A model generated the notes under the pieces. It worked only from the letters and a program-made list of their open reading frames with translations, did no database searches and was not told the origin of the DNA. Source: an uncultured Paludibacter sp. (lineage in GTDB: Bacteria; Bacteroidota; Bacteroidia; Bacteroidales; Paludibacteraceae). From it: a stretch of DNA of 64,000 nt. Positions 54,570 through 63,949 of this stretch are shown one piece after another. Both the position numbers and the translations under genes were made by a program. The stretch lies in assembly GCA_937897985.1 (NCBI GenBank), contig CALCBD010000054.1, forward strand, positions 157,378 to 221,377, given 5' to 3'. Every line of letters begins with the position of its first letter. Within the stretch, counting starts at the first letter, position 1.

Positions 54570-55796
54570 TTATTTCATTAACAATGAGCTGTCTCCGTAA
54601 CTCAGAAATCTGAAATTATTGTTGAGTGCGTAATCGTAAATTGATTTCCAGTTCCCGTTGACAAATGCCGAAACGAGCAGTAAGAGTGTGCTTTTGGGTT
54701 GATGGAAATTGGTAATCATTGCGTTTACTATTTGAAATTCATAACCCGGCCGTATCATGATCTGAGTGGTGGCAACCAGATGGCTGAGTTGGTGACCATC
54801 AAGATAATCCAGGATATTTTGTATTGCTTCATGAACTGAAATGTCAGGTTCATGTGTATAGGGGAACCATTGAGAAATGTGAATTGGCTTTGATTCTGCA
54901 GGGTTTAAATCTGAAATTATTAGTCCTGCGTAATATAAACTTTCGAGTGTTCGTACCGATGTGGTGCCAACTGCAACAATTTTTCCCAAATTCCGCTGAA
55001 TAAGTTCAATCGTGGTTCGCGGAACCGAGATAAGTTCGGTATGCATTTGATGATCGGCTATGCTTGCAGTCTTAACAGGTTGAAATGTACCTGCCCCTAC
55101 ATGCAGGGTCAATTCGGCAATATTGATTTTTTTATGTTTTAGGTTGCTCAGCACCTCATCGGTGAAATGCAAACCGGCGGTTGGAGCAGCCACCGAACCT
55201 TTAATTTTTGAATAGATAGTTTGATAAGTCTCCAGATCGCTTTCTTCTGTCTTTCGGTGAAGGTAAGGCGGAATGGGCAATTCGCCGGTGTTTTCGAGAA
55301 TTCCGGCAAAATGGATATCAGCATTGTCCCAGCTGAATCTGATAGTATGGGTATTCCCTTCAGAAGCAAGCATTGTAGCCGTAAGCGTACAATCCTGTCC
55401 ATCAAAAGTGACTTTTTTGGTTAACGGGATGTCTTTCCATTTTTTCAGATTTCCCACCATACATTTCCATACACATTCCCTGTTCGACCCGAGCGAAAGT
55501 GCATAATCGGCCGGTGCAAGGGGTTCAAGACAAAAAACTTCGATGCGTGCTCCGGTATCTTTACTGAATAACAACCGGGCCTGAATAACGCGGGTATTAT
55601 TGTATATTAACAATGAATTTTCGGGCAGATAATCCGGAATTTGTGAAAAAATGCTTTCGCTGATGTCGCCATTCCTGTAAATCAGGAGTTTTGAAGCATC
55701 CCTTTGTTTCAACGGATATCTGGCAATACGATGATCGGGTAGCTGATAATTGTAATCTTCAATATATATGTTCGAATTGTCTTTTAATGTGTCCAC
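54570..55796 (-). CDS. queA: S-adenosylmethionine:tRNA ribosyltransferase-isomerase
   Basis: 408 residues using a GTG start at 55796 (then DTLKDNSNIYIEDYNYQLPD). An ATG 63 bases upstream would lie before the -7 element of the gene, so the transcript would not contain it. Family motifs: DASKLLIYRNG, NNTRVIQARL, VAAPTAGLHFTDE, GTTSVRTLESL, ITNFHQPKSTLL. It adds the ribosyl part of SAM to preQ1 in tRNA during queuosine synthesis. Divergent to the DUF2027-Smr gene. Confidence 0.92.
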   Translation of the reverse strand: MDTLKDNSNIYIEDYNYQLPDHRIARYPLKQRDASKLLIYRNGDISESIFSQIPDYLPENSLLIYNNTRVIQARLLFSKDTGARIEVFCLEPLAPADYALSLGSNRECVWKCMVGNLKKWKDIPLTKKVTFDGQDCTLTATMLASEGNTHTIRFSWDNADIHFAGILENTGELPIPPYLHRKTEESDLETYQTIYSKIKGSVAAPTAGLHFTDEVLSNLKHKKINIAELTLHVGAGTFQPVKTASIADHQMHTELISVPRTTIELIQRNLGKIVAVGTTSVRTLESLYYAGLIISDLNPAESKPIHISQWFPYTHEPDISVHEAIQNILDYLDGHQLSHLVATTQIMIRPGYEFQIVNAMITNFHQPKSTLLLLVSAFVNGNWKSIYDYALNNNFRFLSYGDSSLLMK

Positions 55797-55828
55797 GTGA
55801 GGTACCGAAAATTTGTTGTATTTTTGTG

Positions 55829-55859
55829 CAAAAGTACATAAAATGTGGCAAAAAGCCAA
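55829..55859 (-). promoter_or_regulatory. Promoter of queA
   Basis: On the minus strand ATTG (55857-55860, reading into TTG), 20-base spacer, TACTTTTG (55829-55836). Transcription would start near 55822, about 25 bases before the GTG start. Confidence 0.65.
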
Positions 55860-55894
55860 TTCTTTAATGTGCCGGTTACAAACAGATTACATTT

Positions 55895-55902
55895 TAAGTT
55901 TG
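55895..55902 (+). promoter_or_regulatory. -7 element close to the DUF2027-Smr start
   Basis: TAAGTTTG ends only seven bases before the ATG at 55910. If used, the mRNA would be leaderless or nearly so. No clear -33 box. Confidence 0.4.
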
Positions 55903-55909
55903 AATAATT

Positions 55910-56980
55910 ATGATAAAAAAAGGTGATACAGTGCGTTTCCTGAACGCAGTGGGCGGAGGTAAAGTCATCCGCATCGATGAAGTTAAGAAAATGGTTTATG
56001 TTGAGGACGAAGATGGATTCGAAATCCCGGTGCCGGAACGTGAATGTGTAATGGTGGGCGAAGTGAACAGGGAAACAAATTTTATAAAAAAAGATTTCAG
56101 CTCAAAAGTAAATACCCCCGAACCTCAGCAATTGCCCGACAAGGAAATTAAAAATACGGTAACCGATCAACCGCTTCCGGTAGTTGAAACACCTGAAGGT
56201 GAAACTCCGAAAGTGTTACTTGCATTTTTCCCGATCGACATAAAATTACTTCAAACAACTGATTATGACTGCTATATTGTGAACGACAGCAATTATTATA
56301 TGCACTACAATATTGCCAATTGCAGCAATGGTCAATGGAAATCTGTGGCTAACGGTACCATTGAACCCAATGTGCAGGAAGAATTAAAAACAGTAAGCAA
56401 AGAAGAACTTAATGATTGGGAACAGATCAGAGTACAGTTGATTCCGTTTAAAAAAGATAAGATTTACACTTTTCAGCCGGCTGTAGATACAAATATAAAA
56501 ATCAATGCTGTAAAATTCTACAAATTACATAGTTTCACCGAAAACGATTATTTCGACGAACCGGCTATGATGATAGACATAATTTCGGAAAAGGAGAATC
56601 AGATACTCGAAACCATTTCGCCCGATGAAATTAAAAAGGCTATGTTTCAGAAGGAGGATCGAACCCGCCCCCGACTTGTTAAACGGGAGCAAAAACCAGA
56701 GGTAATTGAAATTGATTTGCATATCAATGAGCTGGTGGATACAACTTCGGGAATGAGTAACGCCGACATGCTTCAGCTTCAGCTTGAAAAATTCCATTCG
56801 GTTTTAGATGAAAACAAGCACCGGAAAGGCCAGAAAATTGTATTTATACATGGCAAGGGTGAAGGTGTGCTTCGCAGTGAAATAGAAAAATTATTGAAAA
56901 CGCGATACAAATCTTACTATTTCCAGGATGCATCGTTTCGCGAGTATGGCTTTGGCGCCACAATGGTGACTATTAAATAA
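55910..56980 (+). CDS. DUF2027 and Smr domain protein
   Basis: 356 residues. The N-terminal part is a small barrel (MIKKGDTVRFLNAVGGGKV, MVYVEDEDGFEIPV), the centre is a DUF2027-type beta domain (about 100-240), and the C-terminus is an Smr domain (about 265-356) with VIEIDLHINELV, FIHGKGEGVLRSEI and YGFGATMV. Smr domains are endonucleases acting on DNA or RNA, as in MutS2 and ribosome-rescue SmrB; the DLHIN and HGKGEG motifs needed for this are present. The exact role in Bacteroidales is unknown. Confidence 0.88.
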   Translation: MIKKGDTVRFLNAVGGGKVIRIDEVKKMVYVEDEDGFEIPVPERECVMVGEVNRETNFIKKDFSSKVNTPEPQQLPDKEIKNTVTDQPLPVVETPEGETPKVLLAFFPIDIKLLQTTDYDCYIVNDSNYYMHYNIANCSNGQWKSVANGTIEPNVQEELKTVSKEELNDWEQIRVQLIPFKKDKIYTFQPAVDTNIKINAVKFYKLHSFTENDYFDEPAMMIDIISEKENQILETISPDEIKKAMFQKEDRTRPRLVKREQKPEVIEIDLHINELVDTTSGMSNADMLQLQLEKFHSVLDENKHRKGQKIVFIHGKGEGVLRSEIEKLLKTRYKSYYFQDASFREYGFGATMVTIK

Positions 56981-57063
56981 TATTTCGGATATTCGGTTTT
57001 TATGCCAATATTTTTAAAATCAAAGCATTGAAGATGACCGATGGAATATCGGTTATTTTTGAC

Positions 57064-57071
57064 TACCTTTG
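57064..57071 (+). promoter_or_regulatory. -7 element of ychF
   Basis: TACCTTTG fits TAnnTTTG, with a leader of about 80 bases that contains the dyad CCGGTT/AACCGG. Confidence 0.6.
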
Positions 57072-57158
57072 CACTCCGGTTTTTTTATAATCAAATCAAC
57101 CGGAAGTGATTATCTGACAGAACTTTACTTAAATACAAACTTTCAATAAATAAAAAGA

Positions 57159-58256
57159 ATGGCTCTTCAATGCGGAATTGTGGGTTTGCCCAATGTTGGT
57201 AAATCCACTCTTTTCAACTGTTTATCAAATGCAAAAGCACAGGCAGCAAATTTCCCCTTTTGTACTATCGAACCAAATGTGGGTGTGATTACCGTACCCG
57301 ATGAACGGCTCAATAAATTAGCCGAACTTGTTCATCCTCAGCGAATTGTTCCGACAACCGTTGAAATTGTCGATATTGCCGGTCTGGTGAAGGGAGCCAG
57401 TAAAGGGGAGGGACTTGGAAATAAATTCCTTGCCAATATCCGCGAAACAGATGCAATTTTACATGTATTGCGCTGTTTTGACAACGAAAATGTGGTGCAT
57501 GTTGATGGAAGTGTTAACCCGGTTCGCGATAAGGAAATTATCGATATTGAACTTCAGCTGAAAGACCTCGAAACCATAGAAAGCCGGATCAATAAGGTGC
57601 AAAAACAGGCAGCTGCCGGCGATAAGCAGGCACGAACTCTCTTTGATATTTATACACAGTACAGAGATGCATTGCTGCAGGGCAAATCGGCGCGAACAGT
57701 AAAACTTGATCCTCTGGATAAAAAGTTAGTAAAAGATTTGTATCTACTCACCGATAAGCCGGTTATGTACGTTTGCAATGTCGACGAAGCGTCGGCAGTA
57801 AGCGGGAATGCCTATGTTGAGGCAGTACGCGGGTCGGTAAAGGATGAAGGAGCCGAAATACTTGTTGTAGCTGCAGCTACCGAAGCTGATATTGCTGAAC
57901 TTGAAACTTATGAAGAGCGTCAGATGTTCCTCGAAGAAGCCGGTTTAAAAGAATCGGGCGTCGCCAGGTTGATACGTGCAGCTTATCATCTGCTCGATTT
58001 GCAGACTTATTTCACTGCCGGTGTACAGGAAGTTCGCGCATGGACTTTCGAACGTAACTGGAAAGCTCCGCAATGCGCAGGAGTTATTCATACCGATTTC
58101 GAAAAAGGATTTATCCGTGCAGAAGTAATTAAATACAACGATTACATTACTCTTGGTTCTGAAGCTGCCTGCAAGGAAGCCGGAAAAATGAGTGTGGAAG
58201 GTAAGGAATATGTCGTGCAGGATGGCGATATTATGCACTTCAGATTTAATGTGTAA
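57159..58256 (+). CDS. ychF: Redox-regulated ATPase YchF
   Basis: 365 residues, Obg-family P-loop protein: GLPNVGKST at 9-17, DIAGLVKGASKGEGLGN (switch II), a helical insert, NVDEAS in place of the NKxD motif of GTPases (the reason it prefers ATP), and a C-terminal TGS domain (TYFTAGVQEVRAWTF). It binds ribosomes and acts in stress response and translation start fidelity. Confidence 0.97.
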   Translation: MALQCGIVGLPNVGKSTLFNCLSNAKAQAANFPFCTIEPNVGVITVPDERLNKLAELVHPQRIVPTTVEIVDIAGLVKGASKGEGLGNKFLANIRETDAILHVLRCFDNENVVHVDGSVNPVRDKEIIDIELQLKDLETIESRINKVQKQAAAGDKQARTLFDIYTQYRDALLQGKSARTVKLDPLDKKLVKDLYLLTDKPVMYVCNVDEASAVSGNAYVEAVRGSVKDEGAEILVVAAATEADIAELETYEERQMFLEEAGLKESGVARLIRAAYHLLDLQTYFTAGVQEVRAWTFERNWKAPQCAGVIHTDFEKGFIRAEVIKYNDYITLGSEAACKEAGKMSVEGKEYVVQDGDIMHFRFNV

Positions 58257-58340
58257 TACAGATATTTAACGAACTAAGATTAATGCTTCATAATTAATGA
58301 TTGAAGTATCTGAAGCAATTAGCTAATATTATAATCTGAA

Positions 58341-58461
58341 TTTTTTTTTTGAACACTACGCCGCTAAGTCATAAAGCCGGAAAGTTTCTTTTTTATCTTT
58401 GCGCTCTTTGCGCCTTTGCGGTTTTACATTTATTCACCGCAAAGTCGCTAAGTACGCAAAG
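58341..58461. repeat. GCAAAG-type repeat with long imperfect hairpin
   Basis: CTTTGCGCTCTTTGCGCC... at 58397-58422 and ACCGCAAAGTCGCTAAG... at 58436-58461 are inverted copies matching in 22 of 26 bases. A further CGCTAAGTCATAAAG copy lies before them. It fills the gap between the convergent ychF and fumarase genes. This type of repeat is widely dispersed in intergenic DNA of Bacteroidota and could also stop transcription. Confidence 0.7.
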
Positions 58462-58501
58462 TTTTTATTTTAAGGATTGATTTTTTTCAGCAGACCATCT
58501 G

Positions 58502-60133
58502 CTAACAAACCATGATGGGCTTTATCAGCTTAAAGAAATCGTTTCCTTTGTCGTCGACCAGAATAAATGCCGGAAAATCTTCCACTTCAATTTTCCAGAT
58601 GGCTTCCATTCCCAACTCGGGATATTCAAGACATTCCACTTTTTTGATGCTGTTTTGTGCCAGAATTGCAGCAGGACCGCCAATAGAACCAAGGTAAAAA
58701 CCACCGTATTTCATGCAGGCATCTGTAACCTGCTGCGTACGGTTTCCTTTGGCTATCATAATCATACTTCCACCGTTTTGCTGAAACAAATCCACGTACG
58801 AATCCATACGTCCTGCTGTGGTTGGTCCAAACGACCCTGAAGGCATACCTTTGGGCGTTTTGGCCGGCCCGGCATAATAAATCGGATGATCTTTTATGTA
58901 TTGTGGCAGTGGTTTTCCCGCATCGAGCAATTCTTTGAGTTTGGCGTGAGCAATATCACGACCCACCACAATAGTTCCGCTCAACGACAAACGTGTTGAA
59001 ACAGGATATTTTGTCAGTGTAGCCAGAATATCTTTCATGGGCTGATTCAGATCAATTTTCACTGCATTGCCCTCGCCTGCCTGACGGTATTCCTCCGGAA
59101 TATATTGTCCCGGATTGTCTTCCATTTTCTCTACCCAGATACCATCTTTGTTGATTTTACCTTTAATGTTGCGGTCGGCCGAACAGGATACTGCCATTCC
59201 CACAAAACAGGATGCTCCGTGGCGCGACAGACGGATGATACGAATGTCATGCGCAAAATATTTACCACCAAACTGAGCACCAATTCCCGATTGCTGTGCA
59301 GCTTTCAGTATTTTTTGTTCCATTTCCACATCGCGGAAAGCCTGCCCAAGTTCATTGCCTTCGGTAGGCAATTCGTCGTAATATTTAGTGGAAGCTAACT
59401 TAACAGTTTTCATGCAGGCATCAGCCGAAGTTCCTCCTATCACAAAAGCAATGTGATAAGGCGGACAGGCAGCTGTACCGAGGGTCTTCATTTTTTCGGT
59501 CAGGAATTTTTCGAGCGAAGCCGGGTTCAGTAAGGCTTTTGTTTCCTGAAATAAATACGACTTGTTGGCCGAACCACCACCTTTGGCAATAAATAAAAAT
59601 TTATATTCGTTTCCGTGATATGCTACCAGATCGATTTGAGCCGGTAGGTTAGTTCCGGTATTCACTTCGTCGTACATATTCAATGCAGCGTTTTGCGAGT
59701 AACGAAGATTCTCTTCAGTGTACGTTTCATAAATACCTTTCGACAGTGCTTCCTCGTCGGTACCGTTAGTCCACACATTATTGCCTTTTTTGGCGTATAC
59801 AGTAGCAGTTCCTGTATCCTGACAGAAAGGAAGAACTCCTTTAGCCGAAATTTCCGCATTACGAAGCATGGTTACAGCCACATATTTATCGTTATCGCTT
59901 GCTTCAGGGTCAGCAAGTATTTTTGCTACCTGTTTTTGATGTTCAGGACGGAGCAAAAACGAACAATCGCACATGGCAGCGCGTGCCAGTTTGGTTAATC
60001 CTTCCGGTTCTACTTTAAGGATTTCCTGTCCTTCAAAATTTGCCACCGAAACATGTTCTTTGGTCAACAGATAATACTCTGTTTTGTCTTTTCCCATAGG
60101 GAACGGATCCTGATATTTAAATTCTTTTGCCAT
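58502..60133 (-). CDS. Class I fumarate hydratase (iron-sulfur type)
   Basis: 543 residues, the single-chain FumA/FumB type: N-terminal alpha part with cluster Cys in LPFCQDTGT and in AAMCDCSF or the later AVSCSADRN, and the C-terminal beta part with SGTIVVGRDIAHAKL, PSGSFGPTTAGRMDSYV and GGPAAILAQ. It interconverts fumarate and malate with an oxygen-sensitive 4Fe-4S cluster, fitting an anaerobe that uses fumarate respiration or succinate formation. It has its own -7 element. Confidence 0.95.
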   Translation of the reverse strand: MAKEFKYQDPFPMGKDKTEYYLLTKEHVSVANFEGQEILKVEPEGLTKLARAAMCDCSFLLRPEHQKQVAKILADPEASDNDKYVAVTMLRNAEISAKGVLPFCQDTGTATVYAKKGNNVWTNGTDEEALSKGIYETYTEENLRYSQNAALNMYDEVNTGTNLPAQIDLVAYHGNEYKFLFIAKGGGSANKSYLFQETKALLNPASLEKFLTEKMKTLGTAACPPYHIAFVIGGTSADACMKTVKLASTKYYDELPTEGNELGQAFRDVEMEQKILKAAQQSGIGAQFGGKYFAHDIRIIRLSRHGASCFVGMAVSCSADRNIKGKINKDGIWVEKMEDNPGQYIPEEYRQAGEGNAVKIDLNQPMKDILATLTKYPVSTRLSLSGTIVVGRDIAHAKLKELLDAGKPLPQYIKDHPIYYAGPAKTPKGMPSGSFGPTTAGRMDSYVDLFQQNGGSMIMIAKGNRTQQVTDACMKYGGFYLGSIGGPAAILAQNSIKKVECLEYPELGMEAIWKIEVEDFPAFILVDDKGNDFFKLIKPIMVC

Positions 60134-60181
60134 GATAGTATTTACAATTTATAAATTTACAATGTACAATTTTAAGAGCTG

Positions 60182-60189
60182 CAAAATTA
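60182..60189 (-). promoter_or_regulatory. -7 element of fumarase gene
   Basis: TAATTTTG on the minus strand, 48 bases before the ATG. Confidence 0.6.
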
Positions 60190-60237
60190 CGGAAATTTTT
60201 CTGTAATGAGTGAGTTGTCGATGTTTAAAATATTAAA

Positions 60238-61188
60238 TTATTGAACCACTAATTTCTGAATCATTTTATTTATACGCATTATATACATTCCGGGCATCAG
60301 ATTATTTACAACATACGAAGAAGTGAGTGGTTGCTTGTTAATAACAACCGTACCCTGAAGGTTGTTAATAATTAATTCATCAATCAATACATCTTTATTG
60401 ATACTGTTTATAAAAATAGTGCCTTTTTCTGAAAGACTAACTGTAACGATGAATTTATCGATGACCGGATTTGAAATTTTATCAATTATCTTGTATTCAC
60501 AATCCAATCCTGCGCTATTCAGGTATGTCAATGTGCTATCCTGCTTGAAGCATAATAAAATTTGTGACGAAGAATAGCGATATTCAGTCAGATCCTGAAG
60601 TGACCCTATTCCCTCAATCCAGCTAAAATTCTCTGTGATATATTTGTCCGTGAAGAATAAGGATGTTACATCATTAAACTTAATTCGCAGTCTTTTACTT
60701 CCATTGCTGCACATCATCGAGTCTGTTTCTAATACTTTAGTTTGATAATATGTATCCATGAATGTATATTTTACATGGTTTTCAAAGTAGCTGTATGGGC
60801 GTACCAATTTGAATGATGAATCTTTCTGCAAAGTAAAATCGTACAACAGAATTTCGTAAAACTGATCGTAATAATTGTACAGAAGATATACTTTTTTGGT
60901 ATTTATATCTTCTCTTAAAAATTGAACAGGATAAAAATCGCTCTTTCCGCTAAGGTTCTCAACCGATAAAAGTAATGTTTTATACGTTTTGGCATTCAAC
61001 ACAGTATCACCACCAATTTTATAACGATCGACTTCGTAGTAAGTTCCACTGCAATTCACATCGTAAGAACAGGTTGGAATCATTATTTTCAGGTAATTCC
61101 ATTCATTTCCGGTTTTACAAATTTGGCCAACAGTAAATAATTGCTGAAAGCTCAAAAACAATATCAGTAATGATTTTTTAATAAGCAT
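60238..61188 (-). CDS. Secreted protein with T9SS sorting domain
   Basis: 316 residues, signal peptide (KKSLLILFLSFQQLFTVGQ), an uncharacterised beta-rich body of about 220 residues with several Cys (CKTGNEW, CSYDVNCSG), and a type A T9SS tail of about 75 residues (IDELIINNLQGTVVINKQ, then LMPGMYIMRI and a basic end KMIQKLVVQ). It should be exported by T9SS and either released or attached to the surface. The body fits no family I know; similar proteins without catalytic motifs are frequent T9SS cargo. It is 37 bases behind the LysO gene but probably separate in function. Confidence 0.8.
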   Translation of the reverse strand: MLIKKSLLILFLSFQQLFTVGQICKTGNEWNYLKIMIPTCSYDVNCSGTYYEVDRYKIGGDTVLNAKTYKTLLLSVENLSGKSDFYPVQFLREDINTKKVYLLYNYYDQFYEILLYDFTLQKDSSFKLVRPYSYFENHVKYTFMDTYYQTKVLETDSMMCSNGSKRLRIKFNDVTSLFFTDKYITENFSWIEGIGSLQDLTEYRYSSSQILLCFKQDSTLTYLNSAGLDCEYKIIDKISNPVIDKFIVTVSLSEKGTIFINSINKDVLIDELIINNLQGTVVINKQPLTSSYVVNNLMPGMYIMRINKMIQKLVVQ

Positions 61189-61225
61189 AATTGTTTAAAA
61201 TGAATTGCAATGAATTTGGCGTTAT

Positions 61226-62146
61226 TTAAATACCGCACCACAAAGTTACTAAAAAAGGCACAGAAAAATCCAGTACAAATCCGCTGTAAATAGCGATAAC
61301 AGAATACTCTTTTCCTGATGTTTGGATAATAATGGGGAAAGTGGTATCCATAGTTGTTGCGCCACCGGCTGCAATGGGCGACAGTTTTCCAAAAAACCTG
61401 ACCATCTGCGGAGCAAAAATAAGGGTTAAAATTTCTCTGAAGATATTTGCCAATAATGCAATTGTCCCGAGTTCGGCTCCTTTGTACTGTGTAATCAGAA
61501 TGCCCGAAAGCGAGTAATACCCGAAACCCGATCCTACTGCCAGCATATCGGCATAAGAATATTGCAAAAACAGTCCAATCAACAGTACACCCAGCAATGT
61601 TCCGGCAATAGTGGTAAACGGAAGCAGCAGTGCTTTTGAGTGAATATTCCGAAATTTTTTTACCGTATCAGGCTGATGGCCCAGACTGAATCCCACGGAA
61701 AACATAAGTCCGCAGAGCACCCAAAAGCTTAGTGCCGAAGGAATTATACCTATGGCAATCATCCCAAAAATACCAAGCAGCAAGCCTGCCGCAAAAAAGG
61801 CCAGTATTATCAGACTGCCTTTCAGGTTTTTCAAATCGGCAAAGTTTATTTTGAATTTTAAATTTCTATCCTTCGTTCCATTGACCTCCGACCGGGCCGG
61901 TGGCATCAGAATTCGTGCTGCCAAAATGCTTCCCAACGTTGCAAAAAAAGCAATCAGGAAAGCTTCGAACCCGAGTTTGTGAAAGTGCTGAACTACCTGT
62001 TTATTTATGCCCACCTCGTAGCCAAGCAAAAACAATAAGCACCAGATAAGCGTTAGAATTAATCCGTTCAGAAAGCCGATTTTTACTTTCTGCAGGAGGA
62101 AACCGGCTGATATTCCGGCAAACATAAAAACAATTACTTCGAACAT
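61226..62146 (-). CDS. Lysine exporter LysO family protein
   Basis: 306 residues, about eight membrane helices. Motifs of the LysO (DUF340/YbjE) family: GLMFSVGFSLGHQPD, GSGFGYYSLSGILI and the C-terminal GATTMDTTFPIII. Exports L-lysine and the toxic analogue thialysine in E. coli. In many relatives lysine-dependent regulation is seen, but no lysine riboswitch is visible upstream here. Confidence 0.9.
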   Translation of the reverse strand: MFEVIVFMFAGISAGFLLQKVKIGFLNGLILTLIWCLLFLLGYEVGINKQVVQHFHKLGFEAFLIAFFATLGSILAARILMPPARSEVNGTKDRNLKFKINFADLKNLKGSLIILAFFAAGLLLGIFGMIAIGIIPSALSFWVLCGLMFSVGFSLGHQPDTVKKFRNIHSKALLLPFTTIAGTLLGVLLIGLFLQYSYADMLAVGSGFGYYSLSGILITQYKGAELGTIALLANIFREILTLIFAPQMVRFFGKLSPIAAGGATTMDTTFPIIIQTSGKEYSVIAIYSGFVLDFSVPFLVTLWCGI

Positions 62147-62174
62147 TATTTAAGTATTCATTTTTTACATTGTG

Positions 62175-62182
62175 CAAAGATA
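62175..62182 (-). promoter_or_regulatory. -7 element of LysO gene
   Basis: TATCTTTG on the minus strand, 28 bases before the ATG. Confidence 0.6.
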
Positions 62183-62269
62183 AGATTTTGAATCAGAAAA
62201 CCATTGTTTGTATAGACTAATTCTATTGATTTATTGAGCGAAACAGGATATAAATCTTAAATTTTTGAG

Positions 62270-62277
62270 TAATTTTG
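62270..62277 (+). promoter_or_regulatory. -7 element of gpmI
   Basis: TAATTTTG, 56 bases before the ATG at 62334; divergent from the LysO promoter. Confidence 0.6.
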
Positions 62278-62333
62278 CACCTGAATTCCTAAAGGGATTA
62301 ATTAAGACATAAAATAATATAAATCAAATAAAT

Positions 62334-63854
62334 ATGAGCAAAAAAGCATTACTAATGATTCTCGATGGCTGGGGAATCGGAAATCATTCAAAAGCCGATA
62401 TCATCTATAATACACCCACACCTTACTGGGATTATTTACTGGCAAATTATCCTCATTCTCAGCTACTGGCTTCGGGTGAAGATGTGGGACTGCCTGAAGG
62501 TCAGATGGGTAACTCGGAAGTTGGTCACCTGAACATCGGTGCCGGACGGGTGGTTTATCAGGATTTGGTAAAAATCAACATCGCCTGCCGCGATAACAGC
62601 ATCATGCAAAACCCCGAAGTGGTTAGCGCATTTTCTTATGCCCGTGACAACAAAAAGAAAATCCATTTCCTTGGTTTGGTTTCGGATGGCGGCGTTCACA
62701 GTTCGCTCGACCATTTGTTAAAACTAATTGACATTGCCGGAGAATACAATGCCGAAGCGTATGTTCATTGCTTTATGGACGGTCGCGATACCGACCCGAA
62801 AAGCGGAAAGGGATTCATCGAACAACTCGATACTTACAGCAAAGGAACAACCACCAGAATTGCTTCCATCATTGGCCGTTATTACGCAATGGATCGTGAC
62901 AAACGATGGGACCGGATAAAAAAAGCCTACGATTTGATGGTGAATGGTGTTGGTGAAACAACAACTGACGTGGTGGCTGCAATGCAGGCATCGTACGACG
63001 CAGGAGTAACTGACGAATTCATACTTCCAATTGTATCAGTTGATGCCGCCGGAAATCCGCTGGCAAAAATTGAAGCAGGTGACGTGGTGATTTTCTTCAA
63101 TTATCGTAACGATCGGGCTAAAGAACTGACTGTGGTGTTGACTCAAAAAGACATGCCGGAAGAAGGTATGATGACCATTCCACTGGAGTATTATTGTATG
63201 ACTCCTTACGATTCATCTTACAAAGGTTTACATGTTCTTTTCGATAAAGATAACGTTCAGAACACTTTAGGTGAATATGTTTCAACGCTCGGAAAAAAAC
63301 AATTACGTATTGCCGAAACAGAAAAATTCGCACACGTAACCTTCTTTTTCTCCGGTGGTCGCGAAAGCGAATTCCCCGGCGAAGAACGCATACTCGTTCC
63401 TTCACCCAAAGTGGCTACCTACGACCTGCAACCTGAGATGAGCGCTCCTGAAGTGGCCGATAAATTAGTAGCCGCTCTGAACACTCAGAAATTCGATTTT
63501 ATTACGTTGAACTTCGCTAATGGTGATATGGTTGGTCATACAGGTGTGCGCGAGGCCATTGTAAAAGCAGTGGAAACCATCGATAAATGCGTGAATCAGG
63601 TCGTGGAAACCGCGAAAAAGAATGATTATGAAGTCATTATCATTGCCGACCACGGAAATGCTGATAATGCTGAAAATGAGGACGGTTCTCCCAATACTGC
63701 ACACTCGCTGAACCCTGTGCCATTTATTTATGTAACAGAAAATAAAAATGCGAAAGTGGAAAACGGGATACTTGCCGATGTGGCTCCTTCTATCTGTACC
63801 ATTATGGGAATTGAAAAACCTGCAGAAATGACAGGACACAGCCTGATAAAATAA
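62334..63854 (+). CDS. gpmI: 2,3-bisphosphoglycerate-independent phosphoglycerate mutase
   Basis: 506 residues, alkaline phosphatase superfamily. Metal and catalytic residues: Asp11 in LMILDGWGIG, nucleophile Ser61 in GQMGNSEVGHLN, substrate motif MDGRDTDPKSG, and the second metal site IIADHGNADN with NGDMVGHTG. It converts 3-phosphoglycerate to 2-phosphoglycerate in glycolysis using two Mn ions. Length and motifs are standard. Confidence 0.97.
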   Translation: MSKKALLMILDGWGIGNHSKADIIYNTPTPYWDYLLANYPHSQLLASGEDVGLPEGQMGNSEVGHLNIGAGRVVYQDLVKINIACRDNSIMQNPEVVSAFSYARDNKKKIHFLGLVSDGGVHSSLDHLLKLIDIAGEYNAEAYVHCFMDGRDTDPKSGKGFIEQLDTYSKGTTTRIASIIGRYYAMDRDKRWDRIKKAYDLMVNGVGETTTDVVAAMQASYDAGVTDEFILPIVSVDAAGNPLAKIEAGDVVIFFNYRNDRAKELTVVLTQKDMPEEGMMTIPLEYYCMTPYDSSYKGLHVLFDKDNVQNTLGEYVSTLGKKQLRIAETEKFAHVTFFFSGGRESEFPGEERILVPSPKVATYDLQPEMSAPEVADKLVAALNTQKFDFITLNFANGDMVGHTGVREAIVKAVETIDKCVNQVVETAKKNDYEVIIIADHGNADNAENEDGSPNTAHSLNPVPFIYVTENKNAKVENGILADVAPSICTIMGIEKPAEMTGHSLIK

Positions 63855-63917
63855 TTAAAAATTAATAATTAACAATTAATATAAACGCAGGAAACTCTGA
63901 ACATAAGCAAAGCCTCA

Positions 63918-63928
63918 CCCCTTGGGGG
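63918..63928. repeat. Short intergenic palindrome (CCCCTTGGGGG)
   Basis: Fifth member of the CCCC/GGGG family, directly ahead of the GCAAAG-type repeat that runs to the window end. Confidence 0.5.
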
Positions 63929-63949
63929 CAGGGTTAGTCATATTTAAAA

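Noticed and set aside
62147..62333. Lysine riboswitch in front of the LysO gene
   Set aside because: The leader between the -7 element and the start is about 20 bases, far too short for a riboswitch.
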